From Physcomitrium patens (taxonomy: Eukaryota > Streptophyta > Bryopsida > Funariales > Funariaceae), in NCBI RefSeq assembly GCF_000002425.4, contig NC_037275.1, forward strand, positions 2,160,587 to 2,224,586: a stretch of 64,000 nucleotides of DNA, given 5' to 3'. Below are positions 11,456 through 22,064 of the stretch, in pieces; within the stretch, counting starts at the first letter, position 1, and every line of letters begins with the position of its first letter. Position numbers and translations under genes: made by a program. The notes below the pieces were generated by a model. The model was not told where the DNA came from. It worked only from the letters and a program-made list of their open reading frames with translations, and made no database searches.

Positions 11456-12150
11456 AGTAGAGAATAATATTTAGAATCTAGAATTTCAAAAGTAAAACAT
11501 AAGTAAATTGAAGAAGATATTGGAAGGACTAGACTATGATAGTCATGAGCTAAGATAAGCTTGGTCCTACTTCTTTGTTCTCTTTTTTTTTTGTAATTGA
11601 AGAATAATAGATAGTTTTTGAATATTGTGAAGTGAATCTGTAGAATAAATCAGAGATTGATTTATAAGATATTCAGTATGTAATTGGAGTACTCTGTGAT
11701 TGAATTATTTTGAGAAGATATTAGAATTTCGTTATCAGATTTTGTGGAAGATTGATTCTCGATGGAAGATTGATTCTGGATGGAAGATTATGATTGTTGT
11801 TAATTGAAAGTTGTATGTGTTTCAACAGAAGAAGTCTGTAATTACAAAAATTATGTGAAGGAAGATTGGTTGGAATAGAAGATTGTTATTTCTTTTGTTG
11901 GATGGAATTTATGTATTTTAACCAGTCTTTGAAAGTGTAGGATTGCACATTGTTGTTATCAATTGATGAAAGAGTATTATTAGTGGAAGAAAGCATTGTA
12001 GTATTCTTTGGTATTTTAATGGTTTGAAATATATTTAATTGTGTGATCCTAATGTGTAAGCTCATGCAATTAGTCTTTCTTTGTGTTTGAATCCTTCTCT
12101 ACAGGTTTATTTTGAAAAAAATTTGTAGAATAAATAAAACAACAATCACA
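11456..12150 (+). repeat. Old family B LTR
   Basis: It aligns with the better-preserved LTRs at 22065-22804 and 48771-49546. Shared blocks are a GTAGA(G)AATAA start, TAAGATAAGCTTGGTCCTAC near 11551, GTGTGATCCTAATGTG near 12038, the TTTGAATCC...GGTTTATTTTG block near 12088-12113 and the end ACAACAATCACA. A stretch resembling the G3 primer-binding site (AATAGCTATTG) follows it, so it was probably a 5' LTR of a (+) element. Many transitions separate it from the other copies. Confidence 0.65.
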
Positions 12151-12799
12151 AGTATTAATAGCTATTGTCTAGTTTAAAATTAGTTATTATAGGCACGCTG
12201 ATACTGTATTGATGCTATGATGAGCTACTCTTAAGAAGTCAGTTAGAAAGAGAAAAGACATTATAATAGTAGAATCCAGTAAAGAAATTGTAACATGGAA
12301 GATATGACAAAGCAATCCTGGATGGAAGCTTAGATACAACATCTCATAGGCTAGATAGCTATTCTACAAGGACAAATAGAAGCCTTTAGGACAAGAGAGT
12401 TGATATTTATTGGATTAAATTAGATTTAGCTTGTTATATACTTGAGGACTTCAAGGCAAGAAGATATATGCCAATGGCTCTTTAGCATGTGATAATAACT
12501 CCAAATATCTTGTGCAAATACTACTAAAGAAATTATATATGTAGCCAACTATTTGAAAGATGAGGTAGCCATTTAGAAGCAACATTGAATTCAAAGCTAT
12601 GGAGCTCTAGTGGATTTTGTAATAAGGAGGAGTTTGAGATTGACTTTAGGAGTCAATTCTAGCTTATCAATGTGGAAAAGAAAGCACATGATTAAATGAT
12701 AAAACTTATACAATCCAGGTTATTATAAGATTATGTCTCTTGATTCAAGTCCTTATGTTTCAAAATTAAAAAATATTACAAAGGTAAGAATGATTGATT
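12151..12799. other. Unresolved retrotransposon internal sequence
   Basis: After a decayed PBS-like stretch there is AT-rich sequence with no domain I can name. By position it should be the 5' internal part of the family B element, or the far end of the G1 LTR; the boundary is not visible. Confidence 0.3.
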
Positions 12800-12988
12800 A
12801 GTTCCTAAAAAGATTGAAACTTAGGATCTAACAAGTAATTTTTTGAGACCATATATAAGACAAAGATTCAAGATCAAGGAATATAGTTAACTAGACATTA
12901 AATCAACAATTAGATACAAGAAAAGAAGATCCTAGCTAGACCACAAGAAGTGAATTTTTGAGACTGAGGATCCCTTTAGCTTTGACTC

Positions 12989-12998
12989 CTATATATAC
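12989..12998 (-). promoter_or_regulatory. TATA-box-like motif in the G1 LTR
   Basis: The minus strand reads TATATATAGG about 210 bases inside the LTR. The G2 LTR has the equivalent TATATATAGA at 16881, about 345 bases inside its LTR. Confidence 0.45.
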
Positions 12999-13139
12999 TA
13001 GGTCCTAAGAAGCTTCTTAAAAAGTTTTTATGAGACTTGAGAACAAATTAAGCCTAAGATCCTTCTTTAGCAACTTCTTGAATTATCTTAAGCCTCTTAA
13101 AATCTTCTAGGACCTGCTATAACCTTTTGAAATCTTTTG

Positions 13140-13187
13140 GAACCTTCTACAACCTTCTTGAACCTTCTGAAACTTTCTGGAACCTTC
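13140..13187. promoter_or_regulatory. Heat-shock-element-like array in the G1 LTR
   Basis: GAA and TTC triplets alternate: GAA-cc-TTC at 13140-13147, GAA-cc-TTC at 13160-13167, then GAA at 13169, and TTC-tg-GAA-cc-TTC at 13175-13187, which is an exact three-unit canonical HSE (nTTCnnGAAnnTTCn). On the minus strand it lies about 140-200 bases upstream of the TATA-like motif, a normal place for an enhancer. Heat-shock factors bind such arrays; binding here is inferred. The stretch also looks like a tandem repeat of an ~10-base GGAACCTTCT unit, which may be how it arose. Confidence 0.5.
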
Positions 13188-13804
13188 TTTAGTTGTATGT
13201 CTATGGCATCATTCTTTCGTCTAGCTTTCACATCTCAAAAAAGTAATATTGTAATAAGCTAGTATATGTGCAAGAAGTTGAAGATCTGTCGCATGATATT
13301 TACTATATATTTTAATTATTTTTTATAAAATAAATGGTTCATAGGTCCTTGAAGTCATCGATAATGCTTCAAGCCTTTTATTTGTGACCTAATATGAACT
13401 TCGGTATCTTTATTATAGAATTATCCTACAAACAGTCCTTCTTGGCATCCTTCATAGGTAGATTCTACCTCAAATATAATTACTAGTGATCTATTACTAG
13501 ATATCTTTTGATATCTTTATAGTTCAGGCAGCTCTTCATCTTAGAATCATCTCTACAAGCTACTTAGTTGAGATAGTATGACTGACAAGGCATCTATTTC
13601 TTGACTATCCATCTTATATAAAGTAGACAAGTCCAAAAGAATATAAATAAACTATGGTCGTGAACTCAAACTACTGATTTATACTATTTTAAATATTTGA
13701 CAACAACTACTTCTTTAGAGGTTGTCTCCTTTCCTTCTTTATGAAGCAAAGAACTAAAAATCTTCATGGTGAAGCTATCTTACCAAAATACTATTCTTAT
13801 TTTG

Positions 13805-13990
13805 CTACTTTTGGTCTGGATGGATGTTGTTGATGGAACCTTCAAATCTTCATTTGTACATTTATAAGGTTGCCAGTTAGTTCCCATGTGCAATCATTGA
13901 AATCATATCTGCGTCAATGGACCAGATATTCAAGCCTTTCATGTCTTATCCTTGCATCTAATACTTCTTCTACCTCAAATTCAACATGAT
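13805..13990 (-). pseudogene. Chromodomain at the integrase C-terminus (G1)
   Basis: The minus strand encodes EFEVEEVLDARIRHERLEYL, then VH-stop-RRYDFND, CTWEL, NLINVQ, IEGF-like residues and a terminal HPSRPK-like tail. This matches the chromodomain pattern (acidic start, LEYLVxWxGY, xxWEP, NLxN). In chromoviruses this module is thought to direct integration to marked chromatin. A stop replaces the conserved Trp, so it is dead. G2 has a close homologue at 21414-21580. Confidence 0.7.
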
Positions 13991-14099
13991 CATTAATTTC
14001 AAACATAGGAGGTGGTAGTTGTCTTTGATCTTATATATTTGATTCTTCATACCTTTCCAAAAGTAAAAAATGAAAGATTGGATGAATCTTCATAAATGA

Positions 14100-14990
14100 A
14101 GGTAACTCCAAGTGATAAGTTAGGTAATTAACTTATTTTTGAATCACAAATAGTCTCAACCTTTGATAGTCTAATTTATTACATGGCCTGTTGATTTTTA
14201 TATTGCGTCAAAGAAGCCATATTTTGTCACAAACATGGAATGGAGGATGTTCCTTCCTCAATTCATTCGCCAATAGCTTATAGCATTATTGAGCCCTTTC
14301 TAAGTGAGTCTTCATGATTGCTTGAAGTTCGGCCATATTTGTCGCAAATTCTTCTACTGTTGGATTTGCCAACTTTGAAGGGTCTATTATACCCAACTTT
14401 GGATGATGACCATAGTTTGAGTAAAATAGCATTTATTGTATAGATGCATGGATTATTTTTTTATATACAAACTCTCCCAATGACAAGTAGGAAGTTTAAT
14501 TGTATTATTGTTAGTTGATGATATATCTCAAATATTGCTTAAGAATTTTGGTTGATCCTCTCCGTTTGGCCATCAATTTGAAGGTAGAAGGCAAAAAAAA
14601 GGTTGATGTCAACCTTAAGTATCTTAAAAAGTACTTTCCAAAACCTTGATGTAAATTTTTGTCCATGATTCGACACAATATTGTCATGCAATCTGTGGTA
14701 ACAATAGACATTATCAATAAAGAGTCTTGTCATCTCTTCACCAGTAATTGACTTCTTGTAAGGTATAAAATTTCATATCTTGGTCAATCGACCAACAACT
14801 ATAAAGATAATGTCAAATGAGTTTGATGATAGAAGTTCTATAATGAAATCCATAGAAATAGATGACCATAGTTGTCTTAGAATAGAAAGAGATTGAAGAA
14901 GTCCACATGGTCAATATCGAGGGTTTTTTAATCTTGAACAAGTATTACATGATAGTAAAAATTTCTTAATATCCTTCTACAGTTTAGGCC
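14100..14990 (-). pseudogene. Ty3/gypsy integrase remnant (G1)
   Basis: Reading leftwards: a CNTCSRLK zinc-finger half (about 14960-14930), a core with NIVSNHGQKFTSRFWK (canonical VSDRGxxFTSxFW, the second catalytic Asp changed to Asn) and QIDGQTERINQ containing the catalytic Glu (about 14560), then the C-terminal region with LERAQ and HPPFHVCDKIWLL (14300-14230). Stops and frame changes run through it. The Asp-to-Asn change alone would abolish strand transfer. Confidence 0.75.
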
Positions 14991-15014
14991 ACCAAAAGTC
15001 TCTAGATAGAAGTT

Positions 15015-16123
15015 TCAATGTCTTATTAAATCCAAAATATCACATTGCAAAGAAGTCATGGCATATTTGAAGAATGCATAGGTGAGTTGATCCTTCAGGA
15101 ATGAACAAGCATTCTTCAAAGAACAAGAGGTTGTCTTCATACTTGAATTTAGAAGACTCTTCAAGAAAGTTGTTGACAAGACGCTTAGTATTAAGAATAA
15201 GAGGGTCCAAGTTTGAAAATTTACAAACCTGATCAAGAAATGATAAATCTATAGGCATTGATACATTGGTTGTTCAAAGATGAAATTGCTATAGTTTTAA
15301 TAAGGTTACCCATTTTTTATCATATCCTGCCTTGCCTTCTTTTGGTGTAAAGTAGAAACATCTTGATAATGCATCTGATAATCCTTATTAGCTCCCAAGT
15401 CAATATGTGATACAAAATTCAAATCATGATAAAGATATACTCCAATGTGCTTGGCGACGATTCAATACTTGAGCTGATATGAATTATTCAAGATTCTTAT
15501 GATCTATATATACAATAATCTGATGAGCGGTGCCTTCAAAAAAGTGGTGCCATTCTTAGAAAGAATCTACAATAGCAAATAGCTCTTTATTGTGGATTTT
15601 GTAGTTAATTTTTATATCTAAGAATTTTCTAAATTGGAATGCAATTGGATGAAGTTTGCTTTTTTTTCCATATTATGACAAAATTGCTCCCAATACAAAG
15701 TCTGAGGCATTGGTCTCTATAAAATAGGACTTATTAAAATCTAAATGTATCAAAATTGGAGCTATTGTGAAAGCATCTATTAAGCTTTGAAAAGTTTTCT
15801 CTACTTTGAGGCTTTAGTCTAATTTGTCTTTGCATATCAACTGTATAAGTAGAGCAATAATCTTGGAATAATTCTTAATAAAAATCTTATAGAAGTTTAC
15901 AAATCTAAGAAAGCATTAGACATCACATATAATTTTTGGCTTTGCTCAATGGATGATTGCTTGTACCTTCTTTAGATCCATAAAAAGGCCTTTATTAGAA
16001 ATAATATATCCAAAAAATTCAACTTGGAATGCATAAAATACACATCTTCTGTTGTTTTGCATATAGCCTAACACTTTGTAGCTTTTCCAGCATAAGGCAA
16101 ACATGTTTTTTGTGGTCTTCCAG
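15015..16123 (-). pseudogene. RT C-terminal half and RNase H remnant (G1)
   Basis: From 16123 leftwards the minus strand encodes EDHKKHVCLMLEKLQS, the piece that follows YxDD in gypsy RT, then the FLGYIIS-like block (16030-16000), a KDKLDWS-like connection, TNASDFVLGAILS (15720-15690, first RNase H Asp changed to Asn) and, at 15258-15015, the spacer before the integrase zinc domain (FEECLFIPEGS). The upstream RT is absent. Confidence 0.65.
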
Positions 16124-16259
16124 TGTTGTATTGCAATACGACTATATGGTGAAAATATAAATGAAAAAGATTTATTAATATTTAGTCATCTTAGATGTTA
16201 GAAACAATGGCTAATTTCAGTGCCAATATTCAGGGGCCAATGAATGTCACCCATTACAA
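16124..16259 (+). repeat. Old 5' end of a family A LTR
   Basis: TGTTGTATTGCAATACGA and the following ~120 bases align with the start of the E1 LTR (28663 onward): TGAAAATATAAA, TTTATTAATATT, then a decayed GGAGCAACGACCAACTCCAGTGCAAATA block. Homology ends near 16259. It interrupts G1 at 16123. It shows that family A has been in this genome long enough to decay. Confidence 0.7.
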
Positions 16260-16536
16260 GTTGTACCACCGAACATGACAATAGCATATACTCTACCGTC
16301 GTCATCGAACCAAATATCCTCCATACTAATAGGATGACCAGGATCATTTTCTAATCCTACATGGAATAAGCCTAGTAGGTATATATCGATGGAGACATCC
16401 AATTTGCTTGATGGAGATACAAGAAGATCACTTTGTTGTTTCTGTTGTAGACAGATTGGTCATTATGCTAGTGAATGTCTCAATCTCAGAGCCAGTGATA
16501 ATTACGCGTCAGTTTTGGGAATAGCAAGCAGTCGGG
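16260..16536 (+). pseudogene. Family B gag fragment with zinc knuckle
   Basis: Homologous to G3 gag around 24750-24960. It encodes a CCHC knuckle at 16437-16478 (CFCCRQIGHYASEC) followed by NLRASDNYAS, where G3 has CYCCKQIGHYASEC and NPRASDDYAP. It is cut off at 16536 by the G2 LTR. Confidence 0.75.
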
Positions 16537-17340
16537 TGTCATAGATATACTCATATAAGCTAGTAATTACATATATAAATAATTAGAAGTAACTAAAAGT
16601 AGATAAAAGTAAGTTAATTTTATAGTATTTGATATGAAAGCTTCCTAGAAGCTTCATAGATGCTACTTTGACTTCATAGATATCTTTAATTGACTTTTTG
16701 GATTAGAAACGTGGTCAAAAAGTTAGCCATGTGCCACACATGTTATTAGCTTCAAGACCAAGCTAACTATGTGGCCCACAGATGGAAAAACTTGTCTTGT
16801 AAGTCAAGGTAAGTATCCTACAAAGTCAACACATATTGGAGGTCCTATAGAACGTCCCCACATAGCCCCTAGTTAGATAGTATATATAGAGACAAGAGTG
16901 AAGCTTTCTTCACTCTTGTCGACTTCTTTCTTATTTCCAGTCTAGTTTCAAGAGTCGTCATATTTTCTAATCTTTGGCAATAGCCATTCTAGTTCAATAT
17001 ATTATCACCTTTGAGTGATTTCTAAGTATTTTTGAGTGACACAAGAGTGTATTGAGATTATCTTTCTTTGGAGTTCATGTCCTTGATAGTTTGACAAGAG
17101 TGCTAACATATTGTTTCTGTCTTATTCTAGAAGTTAGTAAATTATCTCACTTCTATTATTGTATTTTGAAGGTTGCGGACTATCCACCTTTAAACAAATA
17201 AATCTTATTTTTTAACATTGATCTTTTCCTTAAAGAGAGTGGATTACCCCTCTTTGTGGAATTTGTTTTTAGAGGTTGCGGATTACCTTCCTCTTATTTA
17301 ACTTTTGAATTCATTTGAGTTGTCTATGGAAGGAAAAATC
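16537..17340 (+). repeat. 5' LTR of G2 (right end approximate)
   Basis: Starts TGTCATAGATATAC, homologous to the G1 LTR start. It contains GAA/TTC alternation at 16636-16655, a TATATATAGA box at 16881 and a hairpin-like GTGAAGCTTTCTTCAC just downstream. Gag-like coding begins near 17390. I do not see a clear CA end or a canonical tRNA PBS, so the right boundary is estimated. Confidence 0.6.
16879..16890 (+). promoter_or_regulatory. TATA box of the G2 LTR
   Basis: AGTATATATAGA followed by a GACAAGAGTG start-like region, about 345 bases into the LTR. This is the expected position and form of an LTR promoter. Confidence 0.55.
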
Positions 17341-17389
17341 ATCGATGCTACACTTGGTGGAAGTGAAAACAGATTTGCAACTATGGTAG

Positions 17390-18320
17390 ATCTTCATGAG
17401 CTTTATCAACACTCTTAGGACCAAAATTTCATGCATTACCAATACCAATCATAGAAGCACTATTCCTACTACTATAGAAGAAGTTCAGAGTCTACGCCAA
17501 GAAGTTGTGTAGTTAAAGGTAATAAGTCGATTAGCCTTGCAACCAAATTCTAGGAGTTTTGCTTCTACAAGCTCGAGGGAGGCAAGGATTAGTATGAGTG
17601 AAAAGTTTGACAAAACAAGATCAAGATTTTGAAGGTTTTTGCAATAAGTTAAACTCTACTTAAGGTTACATCCTTTCCAATACCTTGATGGATTTACTCA
17701 AGTTGGATTTATAGGCGCACTTCTATGTAGAAGTGCTCTCTCTTGGTTTGCATCTTTGATGGAAAAAGATTCACGACTATTCTATGATTTGAACTCATTC
17801 TTGGAAATATTTATGGCTACATTTGGAGAAAGTGATTAAGAAAGGGTAGCAGAGACCGAGCTTGTATCACTACGTCAAGGATCACGTTCAGCCACCACGT
17901 ATGTCGCTGAATTCTAAAGTCTTACTTGTGATGTGGACTAGAATGATAAAGCCCTTATCAATCAATTTTGCTATGGATTAAAAGATAATGTCAAAGATTT
18001 ATTATTGACAATGCCAAAAACAGATTCTTTAGAACAATTCATTACTCAAGCTATTGCATGTGATAATTGTTTATTTGAAAGACGTCAAGAATACAAATAT
18101 GGATGGAGAGGAACAAGTCTAGTCATGGCAATACCTTCTAAGTTTTTGGAAACCTTTCCATCAAGACTAGAACTAATACAAATTGATACGGTATGTTTTA
18201 AATTCTTCACGGAGCAAGAAAAGACTTGACGACATCAAGAGGGCCTATGTCTATATTACAGAGAAGCTAAATACACTGCTCAACATTGTCCAAGGAAGCA
18301 ACGCAATCACAAAATGAATA
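17390..18320 (+). pseudogene. Gag remnant of G2
   Basis: Encodes the gypsy retrotransposon-gag domain: FIGALLCRSALSWFASLM (about 17700-17755), then ETELVSLRQGSRSATTYVAEF (17845-17915) and NQFCYGLKDNVKDLL (17960-18005), continuing open to 18229. A decayed zinc knuckle follows at about 18244-18295 (CLYYREAKYTAQHC, second Cys lost). Gag would form the cytoplasmic particle. Stops near 17415, 17840, 17915 and 17940 kill it. Confidence 0.75.
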
Positions 18321-18419
18321 GTATGATTGCAAAAGAAGATAATGTATCAGAAAACGAGTTCCTCCAGCTACAATAGGGACCGTGCAGCTGGAACCATATA
18401 CAACACCTAGTCAAGGTCC

Positions 18420-19122
18420 TATTCTCTCTTCAAATCTCTCACCTTGTTTTACTATAGATATATGTTTAAGATCCAAAAATCATAAAGTCTTTATATTATT
18501 AGATTCAAGAGCCTCAGCTTGTTTCATAGACAAAGGCTTTGTCAAAAAATAAGAAATATTGTTAGTCAAGAAAATCAAACCCGTACATGTGGAAGTCATA
18601 GATGGTTGTTTGTTGTCTTCTTGTGATATTATCTATGAGATTGTTCCTTTAGATGTAGTAATTAAAGATCATAATAGTGTAGTAATATTTAATGTGCTAC
18701 GATCTCCTTTGAATCGAGACATTTTAGGACTATCTTGGTTAAAAAAGTATAACTCTCAGATAGATTGGATTTTCCATAACCTTAACTTTCCTAGTAGTTT
18801 ATTTCAAAATCTTAATAATCAAGAAGAAATACATAAGTCTAATGTATCTAAGCCCTTACTAGAAGGAGCAAGAGCTTTCATGTATGCAGCGAAAGAGGGG
18901 TCATCTTTTGCTATATATGCCACGCCCATTTCAGATAGTGAAAAGACGTCAAGTAGTATTCTTAGTCAATATCAAGAATTCCAAGATATTTTTGAGAAGA
19001 AGAATGCAGATATTCTTCTAAAACATCGACCTTATGATTGTTCAATTGATCTTCAAGAAGGAACTCAACTGCCATTTGGACCAATCTATAGCTTATTACA
19101 AAACGAGTTGGTTGTACTATAG
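18420..19122 (+). pseudogene. Protease and RT N-terminal region (G2)
   Basis: An aspartic-protease-like LLDSRASACFI at about 18495-18530 replaces the usual DSGAS (Gly to Arg, which should inactivate it). After a stop at 18550 the frame is open for 187 codons and includes LGLSWLKKYNSQIDW, the gypsy region after protease, and FQDIFEKKNADILLKHRPYDC near its end, the start of RT. Confidence 0.7.
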
Positions 19123-20345
19123 AAGTATATTGATGAGAACTTAGCTAAAAACTTCATACATCATTCAAAATCTCCAATAGGAGCACTGATCTTATTTGTA
19201 AAGAAAAGAGATGGATCTCTACGGATGTGCATAGACTATTGGGGTCTTAACAAGATCACCATCAAAAATAAATGTCCTTTACCTTTGATTTTAGGACTTC
19301 TTAATCAACTCAATCAAGCAAAGATCTACACAAAAATAGATCTACGAGGAGCATAAAACTTGGTCCACATCAAAGAAGGAGATGAATGGAAGACTAATTT
19401 TTGAACTAGGTATGGACATTTTGAATATAATGTCATACCTTTTGGACTCATAAATCCACCAACTGCTTTTCAACATCTTATGAATGATATTTTTTGTGAG
19501 TTTTTAGATGATTTTGTCGTTTGTTATTTAGATGACATTCTAATCTACTCCAACACAAAAGAACATGAAGTCCATATTCATCGTGTATTACAAAAACTAA
19601 GAGATGTAGGATTATATGCCAAGTTGGAAAAGTGTGTATTCCACACTACTCAAGTTGACTTTTTAGGATACATCATTTCTGACAAAGGCCTAATGATGGA
19701 TCTCAAGAAGGTCTAGACTATTATAGATTGGAAGATTCCAGGAACGGTACAAGATGTGCAATGCTTTTTAGGCTTTGCAAATTACTATCAAATCTTCATC
19801 AAGAACTTTTTTCAAGTTACAACTCCACTTACGTATTTGACTTGTAAAGACAAATTTGAGTGGAGTAAAGAAGCTGAAGTAGCGTTTGATGCTTTAAAGA
19901 AGGAATTTACTTTTGTACCAATTTTATATTGCAACGACTTCTCCAAGGTATTTTTTATGGAAACAGATGCATCACACTTTGCCTTCGATGCCGTTTTGTC
20001 ATAAATGGGAGTAGATGACAAGCTCTATCCAGTAGCTTTCTATTCCAAGAAATTTTCAGCAGCTGAGATTAACTATGAAATCTTTGATAAAGAGCTTCTT
20101 ACAATTGTGGATTCATTTCAACAATGGCATCATTATCTAGAAGGAACCTCAAGTCCAATCATCGTATACATGGATCATAAGAACCTCAAGTATTTCATAT
20201 CAGCATGCATATTAAATTGTCGTCAAGCTCGTTGGAGTATGTCTTTATCAAAATTCGAATTGAAGAACAACCTACTCTATTTTAAAGGATATATATATAT
20301 TCCAAAAGGGGGAAGCATGTTGACGTGTTCTTCAAGCTCGTCATG
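19123..20345 (+). pseudogene. RT and RNase H of G2
   Basis: RT blocks in order: [20 protein letters not shown] (19200-19260), [11 protein letters not shown] (19320-19355), YNVIPFGLINPPTAFQHLMN (19425-19485) and the catalytic YLDDILIYS (about 19528-19554). Then FLGYIISDKGLMMD, the connection, and RNase H with METDASHFAFDAVLS (first catalytic Asp, 19960-20000), FDKELLTIVDSFQQWHHYLEG and YMDHKNLKYF (20170-20195). Isolated stops occur at 19120, 19356, 19402, 19715 and 20002. This is a readable chromovirus polymerase. Confidence 0.85.
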
Positions 20346-21240
20346 ACTTTTGAGCAACATGATATTTTAGATACAATAAGACTTTGGAGCTAATATCTAT
20401 GGATTTTTGGTAGCCTCAACTGTAGAAGGTAGTCAAAGATTTTGTACAATCATGTGATGTTTGCTCAAGATCAAAAACTCCTCATCATCGACCTTTTGGA
20501 CTTCTTCACCCATTATCCATTCCAGAACAACCATGGTCTTCTGTTTCTATGGACTTCATCACAGATCTTCCAAGCTAAAGTTCTTATGACTCTATATTTG
20601 TGATAGTAGATCACTTCACCAAGATGGCACATTTTGTACTATGTACAAAATCCATCACGGGTGAAGAAAGAGCTAAGCTTTTTATTGACAATATCTATTA
20701 CTATCATGGGTTACCAAAGGATATTATATTGGATAGAAGAACTCAGTTTGTATCAAGTTTTTAGAGAACCCTTTTTAAGATTTTACAAGTAGATATAAAA
20801 CTATATTTGATTTTTCATCCTCAAACTGATGGACAGATAGAGCACATAAACCAAGTCTTGGAGTAATACTTAAGATGTACCATCAACTATCAACAAGATG
20901 ATTAGAAAACTCTTTTGCGATTGGCAGAGTTTGCTTTTAATAATATGGTGCATTCTTCTACGGAACAAACACCTTTCTTTGCCAATTATGGTTATCATCC
21001 ATGACTTGACACATTTGATTTCTCAAAAGTTGATAATCCTGCAGTAGAAGATATGGCAAATCGGTTGTCAGAGTTACATGCGACAATGAAGGTGCAATTA
21101 AAAGAAGCTCAAGAACAAGAAAAGATAAATGTGGATGTCTATCAAAAGCAACAACCACCATTCCACATGGGCGATAAGATATGGTTACTTTGTCGCAATA
21201 TTAAGACCACTTATTTTTGTGACAATTTGGATTATTAAAG
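20346..21240 (+). pseudogene. Integrase zinc domain, core and C-terminal region (G2)
   Basis: CDVCSRSK (20455-20480) is the Cys pair of the zinc domain; the His pair is lost. The core has SVSMDFITDLPS (first Asp), ILDRRTQFVSSF (second Asp, about 20730-20760) and QTDGQIEHINQ (Glu, about 20825-20860). The C-terminal region has QQPPFHMGDKIWLL (21145-21190). Stops at 20574, 20763 and 20865 and others are present. Confidence 0.8.
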
Positions 21241-21590
21241 GCTTGGACCATTTTCTATTTTTGTATAAATCAATCCAGTTGAATATCGTTTATATCTACC
21301 GAAGTCAACAAAAATCCATCCAGTATTTCAAGTATCTCTTCTTGAATCATACAAGAAAGTGGACATACCAAGAAGAAGATAAGCTCCAACTCCTCCTATA
21401 GAAGTGGACAATAATGAAGAGTTTGAAGTGGAAGAAGTCTTAGATTCAAAGCGGCGCTGAAATAAATTGGAATATCTTATCTATTGGCACGGATATGATA
21501 TTAGTGAACACACATGGGAGCTAGTAAAGAATCTTGTAAATACAACAAAGGCAGTGGAGGCTTTTCATTGACGACATCCATTAAAATCAA
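21241..21590 (+). pseudogene. Integrase tail and chromodomain (G2)
   Basis: The GPY-type tail (LGPFSIF near 21242, HPVFQVSLLESYK at 21315-21355) is followed by a chromodomain at about 21414-21580: NNEEFEVEEVLDSKRR, LEYLIYWHGYDISEHTWEL, KNLVNTTKAVEAFH. The aromatic residues of a chromodomain cage (Tyr/Trp in YWHGY and HTWE) are still present. Two stops interrupt it. Confidence 0.8.
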
Positions 21591-22064
21591 GATAAAAATC
21601 TTTTTTATAAAAAAAACAAGATCTAGACAAGACAATATTCTACTTTCAATCTTTATTTATAGCATCTTTGTAGTTGTGATGTCAAGAAGATGGAAAACCA
21701 ACAACTAGTGGATTTGACTCAAGAGCCTTCATTTGTTGACCTACAGGACAAGACATTACGATTGTTTCAACCTTTAAGACAACGCAATCGAGATGAAGAT
21801 CTTCAAAAACAACATATTCTTTCTCAAATAGATGGCGAGATATAATGCATTTGATATCACGACCTTGGAAGGAACTCCCGATGTTTGGTGATTTTACTAG
21901 AAGTAGGAACAACTCCTGATGGTATTCCAAATGTTTTATTAGAAGGAAGTTATAAAGGCCTCAACAACGACCAAATAATAAGGTGGTCTTTCTGCCTTGG
22001 TATGGGACACTACTGATGGTTGAGAGGTCCTATCAATCATCTTCAAAGAGAACAAAGATCAGAG
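21591..22064 (+). other. Post-chromodomain stretch of G2 with a short unrecognised reading frame
   Basis: From an ATG at about 21690 there is an open run beginning MENQQLVDLTQEPSF and rich in Gln, Asp and Leu, ending at a stop near 21843. More readable sequence follows in other frames. I recognise no domain. It lies between the chromodomain and the G3 insertion, so it is 3' internal G2 sequence or DNA captured there. Confidence 0.35.

Larger units (their letters stand above)
12800..13208 (-). repeat. LTR of chromovirus G1 (left end unresolved)
   Basis: On the minus strand the LTR starts at 13208 with TGCCATAGACATAC, matching TGTCATAGATATAC at the start of the G2 LTR (16537). It holds an HSE-like array (13140-13187) and a TATA-like motif (12989-12998), so this is U3 running leftwards. 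The U5 end is not identified; the start given is a minimum. Confidence 0.5.
13209..16123 (-). mobile_element. Decayed Ty3/gypsy chromovirus G1
   Basis: Read on the minus strand from 16123 to 13805 the order is RT, RNase H, integrase zinc domain, integrase core, integrase C-terminal part, chromodomain, then the LTR at 13208. This is the chromovirus order. All frames are interrupted. The 5' part (gag, protease, start of RT) is missing because the element is cut at 16123 by a family A LTR scrap. Confidence 0.8.
16537..22064 (+). mobile_element. Ty3/gypsy chromovirus G2
   Basis: A (+) element with 5' LTR, gag, protease, RT, RNase H, integrase and a C-terminal chromodomain in the chromovirus order. 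Stops and small indels are scattered, but all domains are recognisable. No 3' LTR appears before G3 begins at 22065, so the end of G2 probably lies beyond the nested block, right of the window. G2 is inserted in the family B gag scrap at 16536. Confidence 0.85.
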
